NCBI RefSeq assembly: GCF_938031315.1
Contig: NZ_CALHHT010000432.1
Location: 1-17,443, forward strand
Reading direction: 5' to 3'
Length of the DNA: 17,443 nt
Origin: an uncultured Campylobacter sp.
GTDB taxonomy: Bacteria > Campylobacterota > Campylobacteria > Campylobacterales > Campylobacteraceae
The position numbers were made by a program, and so were the translations under genes. A model generated the notes under the pieces. The model was not told the DNA's origin. It worked only from the letters and a program-made list of their open reading frames with translations, and made no database searches. The number at the start of each line of letters is the position of its first letter. The stretch's first letter is position 1. Of the stretch, positions 1 through 7,235 are shown in pieces.

Positions 1-43
1 TCTAAAATTAAAATTCCGAAATTTCTCTTAGAAAGGATTAGTT

Positions 44-1471
44 ATGGAATTTCGTATCGAAAAAGACACGATGGGCGAGGTTAAGGTTCCGAATGAGAAA
101 TATTGGGGTGCGCAGACGCAGCGTAGCCATGAAAATTTCGAGATCGGAGTAGGGCTGGAGACGATGCCTAAAGAGGTCATAGAGGGCTTTGCCTATCTAA
201 AAAAGGCGTGCGCACTTGTTAATCGTAAGCTAGGCCGCCTAGACGAGCCTCGCACCGAGGCGATAGCGCAGGCGTGCGATGAAATTTTAAACGGCAAACT
301 GGACGGAAATTTCCCTCTAGTCGTGTGGCAGACGGGCTCGGGCACGCAGTCGAATATGAATTTAAACGAGGTCGTTTCAAACCGCGCAATGGAGATTTTG
401 GGGTTAAATTTTCGCGATAAGGTGGCACTGGACGTTAAAGACGCAAAATTCGTGCATCCAAACGATCACGTAAATAAAGGCCAGAGCTCAAACGACACCT
501 ATCCTACGGCGATGCGAATAGCCTTTGTGCTGGAGCTTCAAAAAAAGCTGCTGCCAGCGATCGAAAAGCTTGAAGCGACGCTGGATAAGAAAAGCGCCGA
601 GTTTGCAAAAATCGTAAAGATCGGTCGCACCCACCTACAAGACGCCACGCCGCTCACGCTAGGGCAAGAATTTAGCGGCTACGCGCATATGCTAAAGGCG
701 AGCAAGGCGCAGATTCTCGCTACTATGCCGTTTTTAGAAGAGCTTGCCATCGGCGGCACCGCGGTAGGCACGGGGCTAAACTCACACCCGAAATTTAGCC
801 AAATGGTAAGCGACGAGCTAAACTCGCTAACGGGCACGGCGTTTAAATTTAAATCCCATCCGAATAAATTTCACGGCCTAACCAGCCACGACGCCGAGGT
901 ATTTTTAAGCGGCGCGCTAAACGGCCTGGCGGCAAATTTGATGAAGATCGCAAACGACGTGCGCTGGCTAGCAAGCGGGCCAAGATGTGGTATCGGCGAG
1001 ATAAATATCCCTGAAAATGAGCCGGGAAGCTCGATAATGCCGGGCAAAGTAAATCCGACGCAGTGCGAGGCCGTCACGATGGTAGCAGCGCAAGTAATGG
1101 GCAACCACGTCGCGATCTCCGTCGCCGCAAGCCAGGGTAACTTCGAGCTAAACGTCTTTAAGCCGGTGCTTACGTACAACCTCATCCAAAGCATCCGCCT
1201 GCTAAGCGACGCGATGAACAGCTTTGAGAAACACTGCGCTTGCGGAATCACGGCAAACGAGGCTAAAATCGACAAACTGCTGCACGAAAGCCTGATGCTC
1301 GTAACCGCGCTAAATCCACACATCGGCTACGCAAATGCCGCCAAGATCGCCAAAACCGCGCATCATAACGGCACGACGCTGCGCGAGGAGGCGATAAAAT
1401 CGGGCATACTGACCGCCGAGGAATTTGACGCGTGGGTGGTGCCTGAGGATATGATAGCGCCGAAGGAGTAA
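44..1471 (+). CDS. fumC: Fumarate hydratase, class II
   Basis: This gene encodes the oxygen-stable class II fumarase, which interconverts fumarate and L-malate in the cytoplasm as part of the citric acid cycle and of the branch feeding fumarate respiration. The 475-residue protein is about the usual family length. The fumarase/aspartase superfamily motifs are visible: GSGTQSNMNLNE at residues 98-109, QSSND at 147-151, the catalytic-histidine segment GRTHLQDATP around His197, and the signature loop GSSIMPGKVNP at 328-338 with the catalytic serine. The start is supported by an AAGGA ribosome binding site a few bases upstream. Only 43 bases precede it, so the promoter is probably outside the window. 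AspA shares the fold, but the overall sequence, such as the KDAKFVHPNDHVN segment, reads as FumC. Confidence 0.97.
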   Translation: MEFRIEKDTMGEVKVPNEKYWGAQTQRSHENFEIGVGLETMPKEVIEGFAYLKKACALVNRKLGRLDEPRTEAIAQACDEILNGKLDGNFPLVVWQTGSGTQSNMNLNEVVSNRAMEILGLNFRDKVALDVKDAKFVHPNDHVNKGQSSNDTYPTAMRIAFVLELQKKLLPAIEKLEATLDKKSAEFAKIVKIGRTHLQDATPLTLGQEFSGYAHMLKASKAQILATMPFLEELAIGGTAVGTGLNSHPKFSQMVSDELNSLTGTAFKFKSHPNKFHGLTSHDAEVFLSGALNGLAANLMKIANDVRWLASGPRCGIGEINIPENEPGSSIMPGKVNPTQCEAVTMVAAQVMGNHVAISVAASQGNFELNVFKPVLTYNLIQSIRLLSDAMNSFEKHCACGITANEAKIDKLLHESLMLVTALNPHIGYANAAKIAKTAHHNGTTLREEAIKSGILTAEEFDAWVVPEDMIAPKE

Positions 1472-1535
1472 ATTTTAGTTGCTTGACTTTTGGGCTCGGC
1501 AGGGTTCGCTCGGCGGAATTCGGCGAGATCAGGGC

Positions 1536-1592
1536 GTTTCGGCAAAATTTTATCGTTTCGATAAATTTTGATTGTTTCGACGAAATTTGATT
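1536..1592. repeat. Three tandem 19-bp imperfect repeats
   Basis: Three successive 19-bp units begin at 1536, 1555 and 1574. Each starts with GTTTCG, contains an A-rich then T-rich core (AAATTT or AAATTTT), and ends in ATC or ATT. A fourth partial unit begins at 1593 with GTTTTG. The period is constant. The array lies 64 bases after the fumC stop codon, outside any convincing gene. Confidence 0.7.
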
Positions 1593-1689
1593 GTTTTGCG
1601 TGACATGCTCGCCTTGAGTGATTTCGTAGAGCTTGCCTTGCACGGTTTTGCCGAGTTTGTTTTAAAGCGATTTTGCCGAGCCTGATTAA

Positions 1690-1722
1690 AATCCGTAAAT
1701 TTGAGAGCGAAATTTGCGGATT
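1690..1722 (+). terminator. 13-bp hairpin downstream of fumC, possible terminator
   Basis: AATCCGTAAATTT (1690-1702) pairs with AAATTTGCGGATT (1710-1722) around a 7-base loop. All 13 positions pair in RNA if one U-G wobble is allowed. The hairpin is followed by AATTTATC rather than a pure U-run and lies 218 bases past the fumC stop, so the terminator role is uncertain. It could also be a structured or binding element. Confidence 0.4.
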
Positions 1723-1923
1723 AATTTATCTGGACAAAGCGGCTCTTCGGTTCGCTAAAATAGTGAAATTACCGAAGCGGAAGCCGTCTTTTGCCTTTAA
1801 ATTTCTATCCGTCATTTCGCGCCCCGCCAAATACACATCGAAACTGCCGCTAAGATAAAATTTTAAATGCTTCGTAAGCACCCAAACGATAAAATGCGCC
1901 AAAATTTACAAAACGAGGATTTT

Positions 1924-2736
1924 ATGAGGGACTATGATAAGGAGCCGTTGATCATAAACGATTACACCGTCTATCATGTATTTTCTTGGAATATATTTAC
2001 TTGCATATTGTGTTTTTTGCTTTTAAGTTATGATCTGATTACGACCGGCACTACGGGGAAATTTAGCGCTTTCGGTATCGTTTCTTTAATTTTTGTGACA
2101 TATTCTTTCATACGGCTAAGAATTTCGGCGGAGCAAAATTTTTCTAAAAATCCGAGCTATTTTTATTTTTCAAACAGCCTGATCCGCTACGTCGAAAATA
2201 TAGATATGAAAGATAGCATAATTTCCGAAACCAAAATAGCCCCCGATCCGTCCGCAAATATATCTAGTGTTCATTTCTGCGTAGTATGCGAACTAGAAAA
2301 CTCTTACGGCAGGTTCCATTATTTAAGCTCGTATGAGTTATATAGATATTCAAGCATAGGCGTTCATATAGGCAAACTTGCTCTTTATATAAAGCATCTA
2401 ATGCTATATTTAATATTTGCTCTGCCGTATAAAATTTACAAGCTCAAAAAGAGCTCGGAGCCCCTTTGGCTGTTAAAAAGAAATTTTGTCGTTAAATTTA
2501 ACAACAGAAATTACTTTTTAATAAATGCCGTATCTACAAAGGAGTATTATGAGCTGCTGCAATATTTCAAGGCGCTAAACGTAAAAATAGAAGATCGGAC
2601 CGACTTTATACCGCAGGCTCAAAATAGCGGCTATTTCACCGATAAAAATGGAATTTACAGCGACGGTTTTAACGATACGCAAATTCCGAAGAAAAATTTT
2701 AAATGGAAGCTTAGGCGGTTTTTTAGTTTGGATTGA
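1924..2736 (+). CDS. Orphan membrane protein, function unknown
   Basis: The family is not recognised. The frame is open from 1867, but the start at 1924 is preferred because the bases just before it read ACGAGG followed by a short spacer. This gives 270 residues. Two hydrophobic helices are clear at about residues 17-38 and 47-66, and a third hydrophobic segment lies around 150-172. Between and after them are hydrophilic parts rich in Tyr, Asn, Lys and Ser. The stretch around residues 185-215 (FVVKFNNRNYFLINAVS, then an amphipathic helix) resembles membrane-anchored PH-like domains, but this is only an impression. Base composition is visibly more AT-rich than in fumC or torA, which suggests transfer or relaxed constraint. 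The gene stands alone and converges on torA. Confidence 0.75.
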   Translation: MRDYDKEPLIINDYTVYHVFSWNIFTCILCFLLLSYDLITTGTTGKFSAFGIVSLIFVTYSFIRLRISAEQNFSKNPSYFYFSNSLIRYVENIDMKDSIISETKIAPDPSANISSVHFCVVCELENSYGRFHYLSSYELYRYSSIGVHIGKLALYIKHLMLYLIFALPYKIYKLKKSSEPLWLLKRNFVVKFNNRNYFLINAVSTKEYYELLQYFKALNVKIEDRTDFIPQAQNSGYFTDKNGIYSDGFNDTQIPKKNFKWKLRRFFSLD

Positions 2737-2762
2737 AATTTTAGTCCAAACGGTAAGCCGTT
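2726..2762 (+). terminator. Two small hairpins at the end of the orphan membrane gene
   Basis: GTTTGGA (2726-2732) pairs with TCCAAAC (2745-2751) and encloses the stop codon. It is overlapped by AACGG-TAAG-CCGTT (2749-2762), which is followed by AAATTT. The two could form alternatively. This is the only terminator-like structure seen after this gene and it lacks a strong T-run. Confidence 0.35.
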
Positions 2763-3116
2763 AAATTTCACGAGTAAATAGGGCGGAGTGGGGCAGCGAG
2801 GCAAATATTACTTGCTGTTATCTCCAGCCTGCCACAGCTCAAAGTTACGATAAATCAAATCAACTCAGTCATCACTGCAAGCGCAAGGCTATAAAATTTA
2901 AATCAGCCCCGCGACCTATCGTTGAAGTCGCGAAGCTACGGCAAGCTAAATTGGTCTCGGTACACAGCCGCGACTATATAAAGCAGCGGCAAGTCGAAAT
3001 CGATATGTCTCGCCGTAGCAAAACCACGGCGAGTTTGGCTAAAGCCTGTAGAGGATCGGCGTATCTAGTCCAAGCCAGCAATGAGCCAGTCTTAAAACCT
3101 AAACCGCTCCAAATCC
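2763..3116. other. Intergenic stretch between convergent genes, no gene seen
   Basis: About 350 bases separate the ends of two convergent genes. No credible reading frame was found: a 60-codon TTG-start frame at 2951-3133 runs into the torA 3' end and has no ribosome binding site. A small hairpin, CGCGAC (2910-2915) with GTCGCG (2927-2932), is present. No repeat or mobile-element end was recognised. Confidence 0.55.
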
Positions 3117-5633
3117 CTACTTCGCCCCTTTAGGCGGCATAAACGCGGTTAGTTTGATATCCTCGCCCGCCTTGTGTTTATAAAGCTCGATATTTACTAA
3201 CGCCGTATGGGAGATGTTGCCGTTGGCAAGCTCGCTCGTAGGAAGATCGATCGTAAGCACGTTCGGATTTCCGTTTTTGCAAAGCCCCTCAGCGTTAGGG
3301 TCGTACCACGCGCCTTCGAATATCTGCACCACGCCGCGCATTATGTCGCCGCTTACGTTGGCTCCCGCCAAAATTTCGCCGCGAGCGTTATATACGCGCA
3401 CCAGATCGCCCTGCTTTATGCCGAGCTCTTTAGCGTCCTCGGTATTTATTAGCACCGGCTCACGATCCGCGACGGCGTATCTCCTGCGATTTGAAGTGTT
3501 GCTCTGCTGCGAATGCAAGCGGTCATACGGATGGATGCTAAGCAGATGGAATTTCGCGGGCTTTTCCTTCATACCCAGCCACTCGACGGGCTCGAACCAC
3601 ATCGGATGCGCGCCGCAGTCTTTGTAGTTCATCGCAGCAATCGTATCGGAGTAAATTTCGATCAGCCCGCTAGGCGTTCCCAAAGCCTCCAAAACGGGAT
3701 CGTTTCTAAAATCCTCAAACGTCACGTAGGCGGTACTCTCGGGTGTCTCGTAAAATTCCGTCGGCTCATTTTTCTCCCACCACTGCTCAAAACTCGGCAT
3801 CTGAATGCCTAAAGCGGTGTTTGCGTTCACGGCGCTTGCCGCCCCTTCATAAAATTCTTTGATCCAGTCCATCTCCGTTTTGCCGCCGTCCGTATAAACC
3901 TCGGCAAGCCCGTCTGCGTAAGCCTTGCAAAGGTCGGTAAAAATTTGATAATCGTCCTTCGCGCCGTGCTGCTTGGCGACGACCTGCTTCATCGGGATTA
4001 TATGCATATTGGAGTAGTCTCCGCTCATCGTGATGTCGTTGCGCTCATACTCCGTCGTGGTCGGGAACACGATGTCCGCCATCTTCGCAGTCGGCGTCCA
4101 GTAAATTTCATTTACTACGATGGTGCGCGGCTTGCGCCAAGCTTTGATGTTGGTGTTGGTGTCTTGATGGTGCACGATCGGATTTCCGCCGACCCAGTAG
4201 ATGAAATCGATCTGCGGATAGGTGATCTTTGCGCCGTTCGCGTCAATCGTCTTGCCCGGATTTAGCAGCACGTCCGCGATACGAGCTAGAGGAAAGGCGA
4301 CCTTCGCCGTATTTACTAGCCATGCCTGAGTAGCTTCGCCGCCTTGCTTCTGATCCTGCGCAAGCCCTAAAAATTTGCCGTCCTTAACGACGCCGACGCT
4401 TGCCGCGTTCATTCCGCCGATCACGCCACCCGCGCAGGTAGGCGCGCCGCCGTTAGCGTAGTGGTAACTAAAGCCGAAGCCTCCTCCTGCAAGTCCGATC
4501 TGTCCTAGCATCGCGCACAAAGTTACGATCATCCAGTGCGCCTGCTCACCGTGATGAGCGCGCTGGATACCCCAGCCCGCCATTATCATCGTGCGATTTT
4601 CATAAAATTTTATCGCGAGCTCTTTGATTACGTCCGCGCTGATGCCGCAAATTTCACTAGCCCACTCCGGCGTCTTAGCCACGCCGTCGCTCTGCCCCGT
4701 GAGGTAGGGTACGAATTTTTCAAAGCCCACGGTGTAGTTTTGTAAAAATTCCTTATCGTATTTGCCCTGCGAGTAGAGGTGCTGCGCCATGCCTAGCATC
4801 ATCGCTACGTCGGTGTTCGGGCGAGGGGCGATCCATCGCGCCTTGCCCTCGAAATACTTGCCGCTTACGGTTTTGATCGGATCGATGATGATGATCTCTT
4901 TGTCGCTGTTTTTTAGCTGCTCGAAATACTTAAATCCCTGCTCGTCCGAACTCGTCCACGCCACGCGAAGCGTAGAGATCGGATTTAGCCCCCAAAAGAC
5001 CACGACTTTGGAGTTTTCAAGCACTACGGGCCACGAGGTTTGCTGCTCATAGACCTGGTTTGAACCCGTTACGTGCGGCATGATGACCTGTGCCGCGCCC
5101 GTAGAGTAATCGCCCGTGACGCCCGTAAAGCCGCCGCTTAAGTTCATAAATCTATGAAGCAGCGTCCTTGAGACATGCACGTTGCCCGTGCTCTGCCAGC
5201 CATAGCTGCCGGCAAACACCGAGTCCGCGCCCTTTTGCTCGCGCGTCTTTTTAAGCTCGCGCGCGACGAGTTTGATCGCGTCTTCATATTTTACCTCGAC
5301 CCATTCGTCAAGCCCGCGAAGCTCGGGCTTAGGGTTATCGGGATCGGCGAGGTAAGATTTTCGCACCATCGGCGCTTTGATGCGCGTATTATAAACGAGA
5401 TCCGCCATCGTATTTTGAAGAGTATTTGGAATTTTAGAGGTGATCTTCCACGGCGCGGATTTTACGATCTTGCCGTTTTTAACGCTCGCTTTTAAAATTC
5501 CCCATCGCGCCGCGGTTAAAATTTCGCCGTTTTTCTTAAGTGCGGTGAGTTTATCCGCCGCGAGCATTGAGCTTGGGATGAGCGGAAGCGCCGAGACCGC
5601 CGCGCCGAGCTTTAAAAAATTTCGTCTTTTCAT
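3117..5633 (-). CDS. torA: Periplasmic TMAO/S-oxide reductase, molybdopterin type (TorA family)
   Basis: This is a terminal reductase of anaerobic respiration that reduces trimethylamine N-oxide and/or dimethyl sulfoxide in the periplasm. The 838-residue length is typical of TorA, DMSO reductase (DorA) and BisC-type enzymes. The N-terminus carries a twin-arginine signal (RRNFLK at residues 3-8, then a hydrophobic run ending near Leu24-Ala-Ala). The molybdenum-ligand serine is expected at Ser177 in GDYST (174-178), and the active-site SYGW lies at 143-146. The 31-residue spacing from that Trp to the Ser matches my recollection of Rhodobacter DMSO reductase. Downstream segments such as AAGWGIQRAHHGEQAHWM-like and the C-terminal cofactor-binding region are intact. 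The start overlaps the cytochrome stop as ATGA, implying translational coupling. No TorD chaperone or TorRST regulator lies nearby. The pairing resembles C. jejuni Cj0264c/Cj0265c. The substrate preference is not settled by sequence. Confidence 0.93.
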   Translation of the reverse strand: MKRRNFLKLGAAVSALPLIPSSMLAADKLTALKKNGEILTAARWGILKASVKNGKIVKSAPWKITSKIPNTLQNTMADLVYNTRIKAPMVRKSYLADPDNPKPELRGLDEWVEVKYEDAIKLVARELKKTREQKGADSVFAGSYGWQSTGNVHVSRTLLHRFMNLSGGFTGVTGDYSTGAAQVIMPHVTGSNQVYEQQTSWPVVLENSKVVVFWGLNPISTLRVAWTSSDEQGFKYFEQLKNSDKEIIIIDPIKTVSGKYFEGKARWIAPRPNTDVAMMLGMAQHLYSQGKYDKEFLQNYTVGFEKFVPYLTGQSDGVAKTPEWASEICGISADVIKELAIKFYENRTMIMAGWGIQRAHHGEQAHWMIVTLCAMLGQIGLAGGGFGFSYHYANGGAPTCAGGVIGGMNAASVGVVKDGKFLGLAQDQKQGGEATQAWLVNTAKVAFPLARIADVLLNPGKTIDANGAKITYPQIDFIYWVGGNPIVHHQDTNTNIKAWRKPRTIVVNEIYWTPTAKMADIVFPTTTEYERNDITMSGDYSNMHIIPMKQVVAKQHGAKDDYQIFTDLCKAYADGLAEVYTDGGKTEMDWIKEFYEGAASAVNANTALGIQMPSFEQWWEKNEPTEFYETPESTAYVTFEDFRNDPVLEALGTPSGLIEIYSDTIAAMNYKDCGAHPMWFEPVEWLGMKEKPAKFHLLSIHPYDRLHSQQSNTSNRRRYAVADREPVLINTEDAKELGIKQGDLVRVYNARGEILAGANVSGDIMRGVVQIFEGAWYDPNAEGLCKNGNPNVLTIDLPTSELANGNISHTALVNIELYKHKAGEDIKLTAFMPPKGAK

Positions 5634-6238
5634 TTCATATCCTTTAAATTTACGTCCTTGGAGTGCTTTTGCAGATACTGCACCACCGTCCAGCTCTCAT
5701 CCTTGCTAATAGGCGTGCGCGAAAGCATCGATTTGATGTAGCCCGGCCATCTGTTGGCTTCGTAGCTGACGGGCTGGTGCAGAGCGTGACAGACGCTACA
5801 CGAGGCTTCAAATTTCTCCTTCGCGCCCGCGAAAATTTTATCCACGTCGCCGCTTAGCGCACCCTCGTCGGTGCAGGCGGTTATTTTAACCTTATTAAAG
5901 CCGTCCTCTTCGCCCAAGCTCTCGCTTTGAAATTTAGCCTGCTTCGAAAACGCCACCGCGATTATGCGCGCTTTAGGCGTGAAATAAATAACGTTGGGCG
6001 CCTTTGGATTTTGATAGCCTATGAGCGAAAATTTCACCACTCCGTCCTTGACCTCCAAGACCTCTATGGCATTCGTAGGCAGCAGCCTGCCGTCCTTATG
6101 CGACAAATCGCCGCTTACGCTTACCTGCTTTAGCACCGTGCCGTAAAGCGTCTCGCCCGCCTTAACCTCGGCGTTTGCACAGCTTGCGATCACGGCCGCA
6201 AGAGCCGCCGCAGCCGCAATAGAATTTAAAAACTTCAT
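5630..6238 (-). CDS. Monohaem periplasmic cytochrome c, electron donor to TorA
   Basis: This 202-residue secreted cytochrome c probably passes electrons to the TorA-type reductase encoded next to it. A Sec signal peptide occupies residues 1-23 (hydrophobic Ala-rich core, ANA cleavage site). There is one haem-binding motif, CSVCH, at 147-151. Met171 in IKSML is the likely second axial ligand, and the ending with a YLQKH segment is typical of the monohaem C-terminal region of TorC-like proteins. The N-terminal 120 residues look like a beta-rich domain without haem sites. An AAAGGA ribosome binding site precedes the ATG. The gene lies 20 bases after the DsbB-like gene and overlaps torA by four bases. 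In C. jejuni the corresponding pair is Cj0265c/Cj0264c. The large pentahaem TorC of Escherichia coli is absent here. Confidence 0.9.
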   Translation of the reverse strand: MKFLNSIAAAAALAAVIASCANAEVKAGETLYGTVLKQVSVSGDLSHKDGRLLPTNAIEVLEVKDGVVKFSLIGYQNPKAPNVIYFTPKARIIAVAFSKQAKFQSESLGEEDGFNKVKITACTDEGALSGDVDKIFAGAKEKFEASCSVCHALHQPVSYEANRWPGYIKSMLSRTPISKDESWTVVQYLQKHSKDVNLKDMK

Positions 6239-6258
6239 GCTTATCCTTTCTTAAAATT

Positions 6259-6870
6259 TTAAAAACTTCTCGTAAATCTGCCGTATAAAAAACTCGCAAA
6301 CATCACGGCCAAAACAGCCGCGAATGCCGCAAACGCTACCTGCGCGCACTGCGCCGCGTCTGCAAATTTAATGCTCGGCACCAGATAAAATCCCTCGCCG
6401 TAAAATCCACCGAAAAAGCTCTGCACATCGCTAAGCGCGGTGCCTGCGGGGAAGGACGGGGTGCCCGTGCAGCTTACGGGGCGAAATAGCTCCGGCAGCA
6501 GGCTATCAAGCGGCGCCGCAAAAGGAAATGCAGGCGCTACGAGGCAATTTGCCGTATCTGCGGCGGGGTGCGGCGCGGAGCTTTGTAAATAGCCGTATAT
6601 CGCACCTGCAAAGCCGAGCGCGTAGGCAACGAGCCTTGTTATGAAGCTAAAGGACATCAGTAAGCCGATGAGCGCGCCCGCGCCCGCCACGGCAAAGCCC
6701 AGACGCACGAGGGCGCCCATCTGCGTAGGCGACATAAAAAGGTAACGCTGAAAGAAAAAATATGATGCCGCAAGATAGCTTGCGCTTATCACAAAGAGCC
6801 AAAACCACGGCGTAGCCGTATTTTGCCACGCGTAAATCTTTAAAATCAATCTATTCAAGATCTCCTCCAT
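6259..6870 (-). CDS. DsbB-like membrane protein lacking the CxxC pair
   Basis: This 203-residue membrane protein is the first gene of the torA operon. Hydrophobic helices lie at about residues 22-42, 57-75, 78-95 and 177-197. The order of segments matches DsbB, the quinone-dependent oxidase of periplasmic disulfide formation. After helix 1 comes the short loop where DsbB has PCVLC plus three residues and then Arg48; here it reads PTQMG (48-52) with Arg56 at the equivalent spacing. The second periplasmic loop keeps Cys109 and Cys134 (25 apart, versus 26 in E. coli) and the PLDSLLPELF segment resembling PLDKWVPQVF. The cysteine pair that reduces quinone is therefore missing. A third cysteine, Cys175, lies near the last helix. 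An alternative start is the TTG at 6858, which has a perfect GGAGGAG ahead of it, whereas the ATG at 6870 has a weak site. C. jejuni has an integral membrane protein (Cj0266c, as I recall) at this position. The function is inferred only. Confidence 0.75.
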   Translation of the reverse strand: MEEILNRLILKIYAWQNTATPWFWLFVISASYLAASYFFFQRYLFMSPTQMGALVRLGFAVAGAGALIGLLMSFSFITRLVAYALGFAGAIYGYLQSSAPHPAADTANCLVAPAFPFAAPLDSLLPELFRPVSCTGTPSFPAGTALSDVQSFFGGFYGEGFYLVPSIKFADAAQCAQVAFAAFAAVLAVMFASFLYGRFTRSF

Positions 6871-6878
6871 CTTATAAA

Positions 6879-6909
6879 ATTCTTAAGAATACTTTTTAAT
6901 CTTAAGATT
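6879..6909 (-). promoter_or_regulatory. Two 12-bp CTTAAG-centred palindromes, possible operators
   Basis: ATTCTTAAGAAT (6879-6890) and AATCTTAAGATT (6898-6909) are perfect 12-bp palindromes sharing the core TTCTTAAGAA/ATCTTAAGAT. Their centres are 19 bases apart, roughly two helical turns. They lie just downstream of the predicted start of transcription of the torA operon, where a bound regulator could block or modulate transcription. The regulator is unknown. Confidence 0.5.
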
Positions 6910-6924
6910 TAAATTTATGAGGGA

Positions 6925-6933
6925 ATTATAGCA
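6925..6933 (-). promoter_or_regulatory. Promoter of the torA operon (extended -10)
   Basis: Read on the minus strand the sequence is TGCTATAAT, a perfect -10 box with the TGN extension favoured by Campylobacter sigma-70 promoters. Transcription would begin near 6917-6919, giving a leader of about 50 bases before the DsbB-like gene. There is no obvious -35 box, as is usual in this genus. Confidence 0.6.
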
Positions 6934-7175
6934 GTAAAAGATAAAAATTTAGGTCCGTATTGCCCTAAATATCGGAGTTTTATAAGCTTTAAGCTTAACG
7001 TATAAAATTTCAATTTTAAAATTTGACGCTCCTTGCGTGGCGGCGGAAAGTTTTTGAGATATGAAATTAAAACGGTAGATTTTATAAAATTTTATCTTTG
7101 TCGGGATCTGTTTTGAGGAAAAATATATCGATTTCAAAACTCCGTAGCTCCAGCACCCAATAAATATTATGAAGA

Positions 7176-7184
7176 TGATATAAT
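7176..7184 (+). promoter_or_regulatory. Promoter of the 7236 gene
   Basis: TGATATAAT is an extended -10 box about 50 bases upstream of the GTG start. A second TATAAT at 7212-7217 lies too close to the ribosome binding site to serve. Confidence 0.45.
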
Positions 7185-7235
7185 GAGCCGAAATTTTGAA
7201 TAATATCACTTTATAATTTAAGGACGAGGTGCAGT

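Larger units (their letters stand above)
1472..1923. other. Gene-poor intergenic stretch after fumC
   Basis: About 450 bases lie between fumC and the next gene without a convincing reading frame. A 61-codon TTG-start frame at 1673-1858 has no ribosome binding site and no recognisable protein. The stretch contains a 19-bp tandem repeat (1536-1592) and a 13-bp hairpin (1690-1722), both listed separately. The ribosome binding site of the next gene sits near its end (about 1912-1917). No clear promoter was assigned. Confidence 0.6.
6871..7235. other. Divergent intergenic region with two promoters
   Basis: This 365-base gap separates the leftward torA operon from the rightward orphan gene. It contains the torA-operon promoter and palindromes, a 15-bp palindrome TAAGCTT-T-AAGCTTA (6983-6997), and the orphan-gene promoter near 7176-7184. 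An 86-codon minus-strand frame at 6949-7209 lacks a ribosome binding site and is not considered a gene. Confidence 0.55.

Noticed and set aside
871..1323. 150-codon minus-strand frame inside fumC
   Set aside because: It is antisense to a confident gene and its protein shows no family features; it is a by-product of fumC codon use.
1536..1592. CRISPR array as an explanation for the tandem repeat
   Set aside because: The 19-bp units are directly adjacent with no spacers, and no cas gene is present.
1263..1643. 126-codon minus-strand frame over the fumC end
   Set aside because: It overlaps fumC antisense, has no ribosome binding site, and its composition follows fumC.
1673..1858. 61-codon plus-strand frame in the gap after fumC
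   Set aside because: It starts with TTG, has no ribosome binding site, and passes through a hairpin; it has no recognisable protein.
2951..3133. 60-codon plus-strand frame in the convergent gap
   Set aside because: TTG start without a ribosome binding site, and it runs into torA antisense.
6949..7209. 86-codon minus-strand frame in the divergent promoter region
   Set aside because: It has no ribosome binding site and covers the promoter of the 7236 gene; its hydrophobic start is due to AT-rich DNA.
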